A stretch of DNA of 64,000 nucleotides from NCBI RefSeq assembly GCF_963966145.1, contig NC_091049.1:13020001-13084000 (forward strand), written 5' to 3'. Shown one piece after another: positions 42,971 to 53,700 of this stretch; positions within the stretch are counted from its first letter, which is position 1, and the number at the start of each line of letters is the position of its first letter. This DNA comes from Tenebrio molitor (taxonomy: Eukaryota; Arthropoda; Insecta; Coleoptera; Tenebrionidae). A program made the translations under genes and the position numbers. The notes below the pieces were generated by a model. The model searched no databases, was not told where the DNA came from, and saw only the letters and a program-made list of their open reading frames with translations.

Positions 42971-43700
42971 TACAGGGTGTCCCAAAAAAAAAAGACGAGT
43001 CCATAGCTCCCTTATTTATCGGAGGATTTTAATTATCTATACACCAAATTAAATGGTTGTTAATAGGCTACAAAACGGCTTAATAAATTCACGTATAGCT
43101 CCAAGGACTTCAAGACTAAACTGTCAAAATATTTTTTTTAAATGGGATCACATACTTTTTTTTAGTAATTCTGATAGAGATTTTAATTCTGAAAACAACA
43201 ATGTATTACAAGTATAACTTCACATAAAAAAAATAACACTAACTTTTGAAACAAATGACGAGCACCAAGCGAAAAGCTATCAAAATACATTGCGTTACAA
43301 TGTAATAACCAAATTAACGTAGCTGGAAAAACAAATGACAAATAATAACATGTGGGATTGCACAGATATGCCGCCAATGTTTAGCGCAAAATGGAACATA
43401 GACGATATTAGTGTTTTTTACATTTTTTTTTTTTAATTTTTGGTATTTAAGTGTATACTTGTGATACACTGTTGTTTTCAGAATAAAAATCTCTATCAGA
43501 ATTACTAAAAAAAAATATGTAATCCCATTTGAAAAAAAATATTTTGACAGTTTACCCTTGAAACCCATGGGGCTATACTTAAATTTATTAAGCCATTTTG
43601 TAGCCTATTAACAACCATTTAATTTGGTGTACAGATAATTAAAATCTTCCGATAAATAACGGAGTTATGGACTCGTCTTCTTTTTTGGGGACACTCTGTA
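42971..43700. mobile_element. 730-bp foldback MITE (family D, copy 1)
   Basis: Long TIRs of about 190 bp from TACAGGGTGTCCC, through GACGAGTCCATA and ACCAAATTAAATGGTTGTTA, repeated in complement to the right end ACACTCTGTA. TA flanks at 42969-42970 and 43701-43702. The inner part is also largely self-complementary (TCTGATAGAGATTTTAATTC against its inverse). It is inserted inside hAT element 2 downstream of its transposase stop. Confidence 0.88.
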
Positions 43701-43840
43701 TAATGCTAAAAATAAACAAAAACAGTTTTAATGTTATTTTACATATTTATTTTTACTATTGAACCAAAAAAAAATACAATATAAGTACACATTTAACCTA
43801 AAATATTATGTTTACAAAAAAATGAAAGCAATATAATTAA

Positions 43841-45694
43841 CTAAACAAAATTATTACAATAAATAATCATGTGCCTTTCAAGATTTTCAAGGAGAAAACT
43901 TCTTCTATTGTCTTCTAGTAAATTTTTATACCGTGAAAAACTCCTTTCAACGTCACATGAAGTAATGGGGCAATATTTAAATAAGTAAGATTTTTCTAAA
44001 ACAATCTGGTTTCTAATTATTACATCGTTTGGTGTTTGTCCATCAATCACATTTCGAACATACTGCAATAAAGCTAAATCACTATTTTTTGTTAATAACG
44101 AATTCAGTTTTTCTAATATGCGTGAACATACGACATTAACTGACAATTTCATACAATCACGAAAATCTTCCACTAATGAGATTGACTCTGATAGAAGAAG
44201 ATTTTGCTCTTCTAATTTTTTTAAAATAATTGGAATTTTGCTAAAATTAGCTTTAATAAAATTTAATTGAACAATTAATTCCGATTTTGCAAAAAGTTGT
44301 TGACAATCTGCTATACACTGACTGGAGGCTGCATCAAAGCTTTGGACTACATTTTTGAATTTTCCAATATGCTCTGCGTAAAACAATGCTGCCTCAATCC
44401 ATGTTCCCCATCTAGTTAGGATAGGTTGTGGTGGAAGAGGAATATTTTCCATCATTTCTTTATAAACTTGTACTCGACTTGGCGCCTTCAAAAACACTTT
44501 TTTCCCGCCATTAATTAATTTGTTTACTAAAGGAAATGCTTCTCTAACAGTTTCAGCAACGCGGTTCATTGCATGTGCCATGCATGTGACATGGAGAAGG
44601 TTTGGGAAAAAAATTTTCAAATTTTGACCTGCTTTCACCATATATGCTGCACCATCTGTAACCATGTATAACACCTTCTCGTAGGGCAATTGACCAGGTA
44701 AAAACAGCATTGCCAAAGTTTCGTTCACAAATCTCGAAATTGTTAGATGGTTAGTTTTTTCTAGCTCCTTCACCGCAATTAAATGACTAGGCGATGGTTC
44801 ACCATTTAAAATACCCACAATAAAATTAGCGATATATCGGCCATTTGCATCAGTTGTTTCATCGACGCTGAACCAGATATAATTGTCTCCCACCAAATTT
44901 CTGATTTTCTGAAGATTTTCTTCGTATAATTTGGATACACACTTTCGTGAAATAGTTCTCCTTGAAAGCACCTTCTCTTTCGTGTATTTTTCTAAAAAAT
45001 TTCTAAAAACTGGTGTGTCTAAATTATGCAATGGAATATTGCATGAAATCATCATGCGGCATAATTCTTCATTGAAACTGTCAACGTGTTCTTTTTGGTT
45101 GATGCAACTAGGTAACAATTGTTGTTTAGAATTTTGTCCAACATCTTTTCGTTCTCGATGCAACGATGTATTAATGTGCTGATCTAGTTGAAACTTTTTA
45201 CTAACGTTTATCTGTAACAAGTTTAATTTATCTACAAACATATATCGGTAATTAAGTGAATTAAATGCTTTTACAGTTGTTTTTAACTGTATTTACTATT
45301 TTGATCATCAGATTATCACATTAAAAAAAAACATTTTTGATTAAAAGAAAAGAATTTCTAAAATTTTAAAAAATTATACAAATATATTTTCGACTAATGA
45401 TAATGTAATGTAAAAATGATATTTAAAATTTTGTTTATTTAATATTTTCCAAAAAAATAATTATAGATTATTAACATGAAAAATATTGTATATATTTAAG
45501 ATTATGAATTATGATTAATATATGAAAACATTTTCATAATGTAAGAAAAATTAAAAAAAAAAACAAACATTGGACACACATACCTTTTTTTCACAGATGA
45601 CACAAAACACGACACTACCATCGTATTTAAAACAGCTATATGCTCTAACCCACGCTGTAATGAGGTCAGTTTTTGAACTAGCGACTTTTGGCAT
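43841..45694 (-). CDS. hAT transposase, two exons (copy 1)
   Basis: Exon 1 is 45694 to 45584 (37 codons, MPKVASSKTDLITAWVRAYS then FCVICEKK), followed by GTATGT. The intron is 45583 to 45212, ending TTGTTACAG. Exon 2 is 45211 to 43841 (456 codons plus stop). The junction is phase 0 and builds a BED-like C2H2 finger: CVIC at the end of exon 1 and H-x5-H in KKFQLDQHINTSLH of exon 2. Further motifs are IWFSVDETTDANGRYIAN (catalytic Asp), VTDGAAYMVKAG, HVTCMAHAMNRV, PPQPILTRWGTWIEAA and the C-terminal hAT dimerisation end CPITSCDVERSFSRYKNLL. The protein is 493 residues, CGGBP1-like in organisation, with no stops or frameshifts. It may be active. Confidence 0.88.
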
Positions 45695-46379
45695 TATGAA
45701 AGAAAATTCTGTTCTCACTTGCAGACAGATTCACTGTTTTCATGAAACTAGTTTCACTCATCAAAGTGTCGGTTAAATAACATTCTCCCGCTACTTATTT
45801 TGCAGACAGAGGGATGAAATATTTTACCTTTCAGGGAATTCCTGGTCATACTTGCTTAATAAATCAAAATACCACTTAAGTCGGAAGCGTATAATCGTAC
45901 TAATCCTTTAACAACTATAGTTTGAATATTTAAACATCGCTTTCAAATGAAAGGTTTACTCTTTTCCTTGTTTTCGCATTTGAAATCCCCAGGTTAAAAT
46001 CTTATGTACCAGGTACCGATACCCACATTAGTCGGCAGGTCAGCAATTCAACGTAAGCAGGTATAAGGGAATTCCAAGGAAAAAGAGAGAGTTCGTCCAG
46101 TAAAATTAAAATTTTCAATAAAGTTGGCGTTTTAGGTATTTCCAACAAAAATGACGAAAATATGCTCAGATATGCTCTTTCATGTCAAAATATGGAACCC
46201 GTATGCTCCTATGCTGTAAAACTCCAAAATATGTAAAATATGCTAACTAAAGTTTAGTTTTTTTAACTAAAAAAGTCATGTAATACATAAATTTATCATT
46301 TTTAACTAAATATACCCAAAAATAAGAAATATGCGATTATGCTTTTGCCCAGCCTTAGCTATGACACACTTGAGTAACA

Positions 46380-46595
46380 TTGAACTACCTATTTCTTACC
46401 AAGCAAAATGATACAAGCAGCAGTTATGTGAAAGAGTTCTACGGAGATGACTTTGATGTGGATCGTGTGCTTCTTCATCGTAATATGCTTTTAGATATTA
46501 CACAAACGAAACATGTCAGACTGAATAATGTGGAAGACATTGTTTCTTTTATAATTTCTCATTGCAAATCAGTTAAAGATATGATACCAGCCTAG
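46380..46595 (+). pseudogene. hAT element 1 transposase scrap
   Basis: VKEFYGDDFDVDRVLLHRNM, LLDITQTKHVRLNNVEDIVS and HCKSVKDMIPA resemble the region just before the dimerisation end of DUF4371/ZMYM-type hAT transposases. The strand is opposite to the transposase of hAT element 2. The ORF ends before the ERSFS motif. An identical copy lies at 51776-51991. Confidence 0.65.
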
Positions 46596-46843
46596 GGGCT
46601 GAAGCGACTTTCGCAATTTCGACGGCAAAGACGAAACGATTAAGATTCATCCACGTTCACCCTTCGTGAGCCGACATAGGCACACCAAAATTTTTGTGTT
46701 AATCTATGATTGACTAATCTGTCACTGGTGACATGACAAGAAGGGCAAAAATAAAAAATGAGGTTAGCCGACCATAAAGCCAGTTTTACATTTATATGTC
46801 AAAGGAATAACAAGTCGTTCAAAATTTTTTGTCCGCCATAGTA

Positions 46844-47170
46844 CAGTTGCGGCCGTTGAAATCTCAGACAGGAAAAATTTAAACACTCTGTATAAATTTC
46901 GAAATTTGATTGGCGTAAACAGGATTATAAAGTCAGTGTCAGTATTTGACATATTAAGTCAAAATCGCGCGTAACTTTTGAAATGCCGCAATTATCTGAT
47001 TTGCAAAAATGTGTTAGACTGAGGGACGGTGTGAGTATAAGAGCCATTGCGAGAGAAATTAATGTGGATAATGTTTGAGTGACATTTTGAGAAACGTCAC
47101 TTTCAATACCATTTACAAAGCCAAAAGTTTGGCGTTGTCAAAGTGTCTGAGTTTTCAACGGCCGCAACTG
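46844..47170 (+). mobile_element. 327-bp Tc1-derived element inside hAT element 1
   Basis: TIRs CAGTTGCGGCCGTTGAAA at both ends (complement TTTCAACGGCCGCAACTG), with TA at 46842-46843 and 47171-47172. It still encodes the first 31 codons of a Tc1 transposase (MPQLSDLQKCVRLRDGVSIR, AIAREINVDN), a helix-turn-helix, then stops. It is a classical deletion-derived MITE. Its duplicate is at 52240-52566. Confidence 0.88.
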
Positions 47171-47655
47171 TACCTACCTTCATTAGTTTAGTATCGTACA
47201 GTACAAGTACATATTGTGTTGTGTTCATTTAGTAGGTACAGGTAGGTTACGTATAAATTATAATATTTCTTGATAATAAAAACTAGTTTCATTTTTATAT
47301 AATGGTTTCATTTTATATTTTTATCAAACATAATTAGTAATTAAGTACGCAGTATGTAAGTAGGACATTTATTTGTCGGTCGATCAGTGTGCATTTCTCT
47401 TCTCACACTTCGCCACTTTTTCGAGTCATCAAATGAGCATGAGCACCCATGAGGTTTTCTAAAAGCCGGCGCCCCTGCCTATAGAACATGTCTGGGACAT
47501 GTTGGGCCACAATTCCTGCGCCCCAAACTACACAAGCGCTGTAAACTATGTTATTGGAAGAATGGGACAATTTGCCTCAAGAGTTGATTCACAATAGCAT
47601 CAGGAGCATGCCAAGGCGAATGACTGCATTAACAGGAGCTCGTGGAGGAAACACA

Positions 47656-48159
47656 CGTTATTAAAATTAAATGTCTTTGTCATACATAAAAAAAATAACA
47701 AAAAAGGAAATGTTTAAACGCCTCTTTTTTATTTCTCATACTGTAGGACGGCGCAATGTGTGGCCGTGATTTTTCCGTTTTTGTTTCCTTTTTTGGTTCA
47801 TAGTTTTAAGACGCTACACGTTACGTGATTGATACTGATTAGAATTCTTTGTTAGGGAAGCGTTAGTAAGTTCGGAGTAAACGGTCGTGCAGCACAAAAC
47901 TCGATCGCTGTCGTTATTTTGAACCCGATTTTCCTGCAGAAGTTGTTGTGGTGTAAAAATATTCAATAAGGTGAGTGTATCACTGAGTGACCTGTTTCTG
48001 TTGGTGTTGTGGTGAGTTTACCTAGTTTAATAATTGATTTTGATAACGATCATGGCCATAATTAAATACAATTAGTGTTGTGAGTCTTTAAATGTTTTAT
48101 AATTAATTGGGGGTCGCTGACTGGGGTCAGGACTGCCCGTGATCTACAAGTAATTGAGG
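47656..48159. other. Region between Tc1 tail and duplication junction
   Basis: Starts with T-rich DNA, then a GC-balanced stretch (TTCGGAGTAAACGGTCGTGC) and a splice-donor-like TTCAATAAGGTGAGTG near 47965. The last 55 bp are a minisatellite unit (GTCGCTGACTGGGGTCAGG). It looks like an LTR or 5' UTR but no partner was found. The same occurs at 53052-53555. Confidence 0.4.
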
Positions 48160-48366
48160 GTTACGTTACCTATATTTTATTGCCACAAAAAAGCAAACGA
48201 CCCAGCACACTTTCTTATTAAAGTATAGAGATAATTAATAATCTATTATAAGTTTTCAAAAAAGTGTATTCAACTACGTAATTACAAGCAGCGATCACTT
48301 TACGTTAAACGGACGACATCAACTTGATGGGCCTTATTCTTTCCGCAGTATTTAGAAACAACAATA

Positions 48367-49096
48367 TACAGGGTGTCCCAAAAAAAAAAGACGAGTCCAT
48401 AGCTCCCTTATTTATCGGAGGATTTTAATTATCTATACACCAAATTAAATGGTTGTTAATAGGCTACAAAACGGCTTAATAAATTCACGTATAGCTCCAA
48501 GGACTTCAAGACTAAACTGTCAAAATATTTTTTTTAAATGGGATCACATACTTTTTTTTAGTAATTCTGATAGAGATTTTAATTCTGAAAACAACAATGT
48601 ATTACAAGTATAACTTCACATAAAAAAAATAACACTAACTTTTGAAACAAATGACGAGCACCAAGCGAAAAGCTATCAAAATACATTGCGTTACAATGTA
48701 ATAACCAAATTAACGTAGCTGGAAAAACAAATGACAAATAATAACATGTGGGATTGCACAGATATGCCGCCAATGTTTAGCGCAAAATGGAACATAGACG
48801 ATATTAGTGTTTTTTACATTTTTTTTTTTTAATTTTTGGTATTTAAGTGTATACTTGTGATACACTGTTGTTTTCAGAATAAAAATCTCTATCAGAATTA
48901 CTAAAAAAAAATATGTAATCCCATTTGAAAAAAAATATTTTGACAGTTTACCCTTGAAACCCATGGGGCTATACTTAAATTTATTAAGCCATTTTGTAGC
49001 CTATTAACAACCATTTAATTTGGTGTACAGATAATTAAAATCTTCCGATAAATAACGGAGTTATGGACTCGTCTTCTTTTTTGGGGACACTCTGTA
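48367..49096. mobile_element. 730-bp foldback MITE (family D, copy 2)
   Basis: The duplicate of 42971-43700, present because of the tandem duplication rather than a separate insertion. Confidence 0.9.
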
Positions 49097-49236
49097 TAAT
49101 GCTAAAAATAAACAAAAACAGTTTTAATGTTATTTTACATATTTATTTTTACTATTGAACCAAAAAAAAATACAATATAAGTACACATTTAACCTAAAAT
49201 ATTATGTTTACAAAAAAATGAAAGCAATATAATTAA

Positions 49237-51090
49237 CTAAACAAAATTATTACAATAAATAATCATGTGCCTTTCAAGATTTTCAAGGAGAAAACTTCTT
49301 CTATTGTCTTCTAGTAAATTTTTATACCGTGAAAAACTCCTTTCAACGTCACATGAAGTAATGGGGCAATATTTAAATAAGTAAGATTTTTCTAAAACAA
49401 TCTGGTTTCTAATTATTACATCGTTTGGTGTTTGTCCATCAATCACATTTCGAACATACTGCAATAAAGCTAAATCACTATTTTTTGTTAATAACGAATT
49501 CAGTTTTTCTAATATGCGTGAACATACGACATTAACTGACAATTTCATACAATCACGAAAATCTTCCACTAATGAGATTGACTCTGATAGAAGAAGATTT
49601 TGCTCTTCTAATTTTTTTAAAATAATTGGAATTTTGCTAAAATTAGCTTTAATAAAATTTAATTGAACAATTAATTCCGATTTTGCAAAAAGTTGTTGAC
49701 AATCTGCTATACACTGACTGGAGGCTGCATCAAAGCTTTGGACTACATTTTTGAATTTTCCAATATGCTCTGCGTAAAACAATGCTGCCTCAATCCATGT
49801 TCCCCATCTAGTTAGGATAGGTTGTGGTGGAAGAGGAATATTTTCCATCATTTCTTTATAAACTTGTACTCGACTTGGCGCCTTCAAAAACACTTTTTTC
49901 CCGCCATTAATTAATTTGTTTACTAAAGGAAATGCTTCTCTAACAGTTTCAGCAACGCGGTTCATTGCATGTGCCATGCATGTGACATGGAGAAGGTTTG
50001 GGAAAAAAATTTTCAAATTTTGACTTGCTTTCACCATATATGCTGCACCATCTGTAACCATGTATAACACCTTCTCGTAGGGCAATTGACCAGGTAAAAA
50101 CAGCATTGCCAAAGTTTCGTTCACAAATCTCGAAATTGTTAGATGGTTAGTTTTTTCTAGCTCCTTCACCGCAATTAAATGACTAGGCGATGGTTCACCA
50201 TTTAAAATACCCACAATAAAATTAGCGATATATCGGCCATTTGCATCAGTTGTTTCATCGACGCTGAACCAGATATAATTGTCTCCCACCAAATTTCTGA
50301 TTTTCTGAAGATTTTCTTCGTATAATTTGGATACACACTTTCGTGAAATAGTTCTCCTTGAAAGCACCTTCTCTTTCGTGTATTTTTCTAAAAAATTTCT
50401 AAAAACTGGTGTGTCTAAATTATGCAATGGAATATTGCATGAAATCATCATGCGGCATAATTCTTCATTGAAACTGTCAACGTGTTCTTTTTGGTTGATG
50501 CAACTAGGTAACAATTGTTGTTTAGAATTTTGTCCAACATCTTTTCGTTCTCGATGCAACGATGTATTAATGTGCTGATCTAGTTGAAACTTTTTACTAA
50601 CGTTTATCTGTAACAAGTTTAATTTATCTACAAACATATATCGGTAATTAAGTGAATTAAATGCTTTTACAGTTGTTTTTAACTGTATTTACTATTTTGA
50701 TCATCAGATTATCACATTAAAAAAAAACATTTTTGATTAAAAGAAAAGAATTTCTAAAATTTTAAAAAATTATACAAATATATTTTCGACTAATGATAAT
50801 GTAATGTAAAAATGATATTTAAAATTTTGTTTATTTAATATTTTCCAAAAAAATAATTATAGATTATTAACATGAAAAATATTGTATATATTTAAGATTA
50901 TGAATTATGATTAATATATGAAAACATTTTCATAATGTAAGAAAAATTAAAAAAAAAAACAAACATTGGACACACATACCTTTTTTTCACAGATGACACA
51001 AAACACGACACTACCATCGTATTTAAAACAGCTATATGCTCTAACCCACGCTGTAATGAGGTCAGTTTTTGAACTAGCGACTTTTGGCAT
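49237..51090 (-). CDS. hAT transposase, two exons (copy 2)
   Basis: The same gene as at 43841-45694. Exon 1 is 51090 to 50980 and exon 2 is 50607 to 49237, with the same splice sites. One residue differs (MVKASQNLK in place of MVKAGQNLK). The 493-residue frame is intact. Its element lacks one TIR, so the protein could act on other copies but this copy should not be mobile. Confidence 0.88.
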
Positions 51091-51761
51091 TATGAAAGAA
51101 AATTCTGTTCTCACTTGCAGACAGATTCACTGTTTTCATGAAACTAGTTTCACTCATCAAAGTGTCGGTTAAATAACATTCTCCCGCTACTTATTTTGCA
51201 GACAGAGGGATGAAATATTTTACCTTTCAGGGAATTCCTGGTCATACTTGCTTAATAAATCAAAATACCACTTAAGTCGGAAGCGTATAATCGTACTAAT
51301 CCTTTAACAACTATAGTTTGAATATTTAAACATCGCTTTCAAATGAAAGGTTTACTCTTTTCCTTGTTTTCGCATTTGAAATCCCCAGGTTAAAATCTTA
51401 TGTACCAGGTACCGATACCCACATTAGTCGGCAGGTCAGCAATTCAACGTAAGCAGGTATAAGGGAATTCCAAGGAAAAAGAGAGAGTTCGTCCAGTAAA
51501 ATTAAAATTTTCAATAAAGTTGGCGTTTTAGGTATTTCCAACAAAAATGACGAAAATATGCTCAGATATGCTCTTTCATGTCAAAATATGGAACCCGTAT
51601 GCTCCTATGCTGTAAAACTCCAAAATATGTAAAATATGCTAACTAAAGTTTAGTTTTTTTAACTAAAAAAGTCATGTAATACATAAATTTATCATTTTTA
51701 ACTAAATATACCCAAAAATAAGAAATATGCGATTATGCTTTTGCCCAGCCTTAGCTATGAC

Positions 51762-53051
51762 ACACTTGAGTAACATTGAACTACCTATTTCTTACCAAGC
51801 AAAATGATACAAGCAGCAGTTATGTGAAAGAGTTCTACGGAGATGACTTTGATGTGGATCGTGTGCTTCTTCATCGTAATATGCTTTTAGATATTACACA
51901 AACGAAACATGTCAGACTGAATAATGTGGAAGACATTGTTTCTTTTATAATTTCTCATTGCAAATCAGTTAAAGATATGATACCAGCCTAGGGGCTGAAG
52001 CGACTTTCGCAATTTCGACGGCAAAGACGAAACGATTAAGATTCATCCACGTTCACCCTTCGTGAGCCGACATAGGCACACCAAAATTTTTGTGTTAATC
52101 TATGATTGACTAATCTGTCACTGGTGACATGACAAGAAGGGCAAAAATAAAAAATGAGGTTAGCCGACCATAAAGCCAGTTTTACATTTATATGTCAAAG
52201 GAATAACAAGTCGTTCAAAATTTTTTGTCCGCCATAGTACAGTTGCGGCCGTTGAAATCTCAGACAGGAAAAATTTAAACACTCTGTATAAATTTCGAAA
52301 TTTGATTGGCGTAAACAGGATTATAAAGTCAGTGTCAGTATTTGACATATTAAGTCAAAATCGCGCGTAACTTTTGAAATGCCGCAATTATCTGATTTGC
52401 AAAAATGTGTTAGACTGAGGGACGGTGTGAGTATAAGAGCCATTGCGAGAGAAATTAATGTGGATAATGTTTGAGTGACATTTTGAGAAACGTCACTTTC
52501 AATACCATTTACAAAGCCAAAAGTTTGGCGTTGTCAAAGTGTCTGAGTTTTCAACGGCCGCAACTGTACCTACCTTCATTAGTTTAGTATCGTACAGTAC
52601 AAGTACATATTGTGTTGTGTTCATTTAGTAGGTACAGGTAGGTTACGTATAAATTATAATATTTCTTGATAATAAAAACTAGTTTCATTTTTATATAATG
52701 GTTTCATTTTATATTTTTATCAAACATAATTAGTAATTAAGTACGCAGTATGTAAGTAGGACATTTATTTGTCGGTCGATCAGTGTGCATTTCTCTTCTC
52801 ACACTTCGCCACTTTTTCGAGTCATCAAATGAGCATGAGCACCCATGAGGTTTTCTAAAAGCCGGCGCCCCTGCCTATAGAACATGTCTGGGACATGTTG
52901 GGCCACAATTCCTGCGCCCCAAACTACACAAGCGCTGTAAACTATGTTATTGGAAGAATGGGACAATTTGCCTCAAGAGTTGATTCACAATAGCATCAGG
53001 AGCATGCCAAGGCGAATGACTGCATTAACAGGAGCTCGTGGAGGAAACACA
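51762..53051 (+). repeat. Second copies of hAT 1 right part, Tc1-derived MITE and Tc1 tail
   Basis: 51762-52873 duplicates the right part of hAT element 1, with its transposase scrap at 51776-51991. 52240-52566 duplicates the 327-bp Tc1-derived MITE. 52874-52881 is CCTATAGA and 52882-53051 duplicates the Tc1 tail beginning EHVWDMLG. Confidence 0.88.
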
Positions 53052-53499
53052 CGTTATTAAAATTAAATGTCTTTGTCATACATAAAAAAAATAACAAAAA
53101 AGGAAATGTTTAAACGCCTCTTTTTTATTTCTCATACTGTAGGACGGCGCAATGTGTGGCCGTGATTTTTCCGTTTTTGTTTCCTTTTTTGGTTCATAGT
53201 TTTAAGACGCTACACGTTACGTGATTGATACTGATTAGAATTCTTTGTTAGGGAAGCGTTAGTAAGTTCGGAGTAAACGGTCGTGCAGCACAAAACTCGA
53301 TCGCTGTCGTTATTTTGAACCCGATTTTCCTGCAGAAGTTGTTGTGGTGTAAAAATATTCAATAAGGTGAGTGTATCACTGAGTGACCTGTTTCTGTTGG
53401 TGTTGTGGTGAGTTTACCTAGTTTAATAATTGATTTTGATAACGATCATGGCCATAATTAAATACAATTAGTGTTGTGAGTCTTTAAATGTTTTATAAT

Positions 53500-53700
53500 T
53501 AATTGGGGGTCGCTGACTGGGGTCAGGACTGCCCGTGATCTACAAGTAATTGAGGGTTGCTGACTGAGATCAGGACCGCTCGTGATTAATAATAATAATT
53601 AATTGAGAGTCGCTGACTGAGATCAGGACTGCTCGCGATTAATATTTAATTGAGAGTCGCTGACTGAGATCAGGACTGCTCGTGAGTTATAATTAATTAT
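53500..53700. repeat. 50-bp minisatellite, four units
   Basis: Units of about 47 to 53 bp with core GTCGCTGACTGAGATCAGGA followed by C(T/C)GCTCGTGATTAAT and an AT-rich spacer. Two decayed units follow at about 53965 and 54060 (GTCGCTGAGGGTTATCAGGG). The duplication breakpoint falls in unit 2. Confidence 0.82.

Larger units (their letters stand above)
42568..46357 (-). mobile_element. hAT element 2 (apparently complete), TSD GCTATGAC
   Basis: Ends TAAGGCTGGGCAAA and complement TTTTGCCCAGCCTTA. Many subterminal ATATGC/GCATAT motifs lie in both flanks (42580-42735 and 46155-46340), a likely transposase-binding array. GCTATGAC is duplicated at 42560-42567 and 46358-46365. It encodes one two-exon transposase on the minus strand. 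A 730-bp foldback MITE is inserted at 42971-43700. Apart from that MITE it looks capable of coding. Confidence 0.88.
42351..47477 (+). mobile_element. hAT element 1 (deleted), TSD CCTATAGA, hosting hAT element 2
   Basis: TIRs CAGGGGCGCCGACT and, from the right, CAGGGGCGCCGGCT. The internal flank GTGGGTGCTCGAGCACCCA is itself palindromic. The 8-bp CCTATAGA is duplicated at 42343-42350 and 47478-47485. The 8-bp duplication and CAGGGGCG ends fit hAT. Without its insert it is about 1.3 kb and keeps only scraps of a DUF4371/ZMYM-type transposase (VFEVLDKVVGCIEQRF at the left; 46380-46595 at the right). Confidence 0.88.
42160..47655 (+). pseudogene. Tc1-like transposase relic split by hAT element 1
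   Basis: Left part to 42350: PFAPHIGENFISMQDHARPH with the second catalytic Asp, then IARCVTNFLTE and WPARFPDMNPI. After the hAT insert and its 8-bp duplication the reading resumes at 47486 as EHVWDMLG, the third catalytic region (PIEHVWD) of Tc1 transposases, and a frameshifted tail to about 47655. The N-terminal half is absent. The split restores perfectly when the insert and one CCTATAGA are removed. Confidence 0.85.
48160..51753 (-). mobile_element. hAT element 2, second copy, left end missing
   Basis: Duplicate of 42764-46357. It lacks the first 196 bp of the element, including one TIR and the left ATATGC motif cluster, so it has transposase but only one end. The right end (TTTTGCCCAGCCTTA) is at 51753. 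Confidence 0.9.
42764..53555. repeat. Head-to-tail tandem duplication, 5,396-bp unit
   Basis: 42764-48159 and 48160-53555 are the same sequence at a constant offset of 5,396 bp. All open frames in the two halves match in position and length. The only difference I noticed is C/T near 44,624 and 50,020 (Gly to Ser in the transposase). The junction shares GTT between the left breakpoint (inside hAT element 2) and the right breakpoint (inside a 50-bp minisatellite). The second copy therefore lacks the left ends of hAT 2, hAT 1 and Tc1. Confidence 0.95.

Noticed and set aside
43183..43568. Hydrophobic open frames of 64 and 84 codons (also at 48579-48964 and 61608-61817)
   Set aside because: They occur in the non-coding family-D MITE in both orientations; the T-rich arms mimic membrane segments.
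44931..45182. + strand open frame of 83 codons (and its copy at 50327-50578)
   Set aside because: Antisense of hAT transposase exon 2.
45570..45776. + strand open frame of 68 codons (and its copy at 50966-51172)
   Set aside because: Antisense of hAT transposase exon 1, which has the correct start, splice donor and zinc-finger Cys pair.
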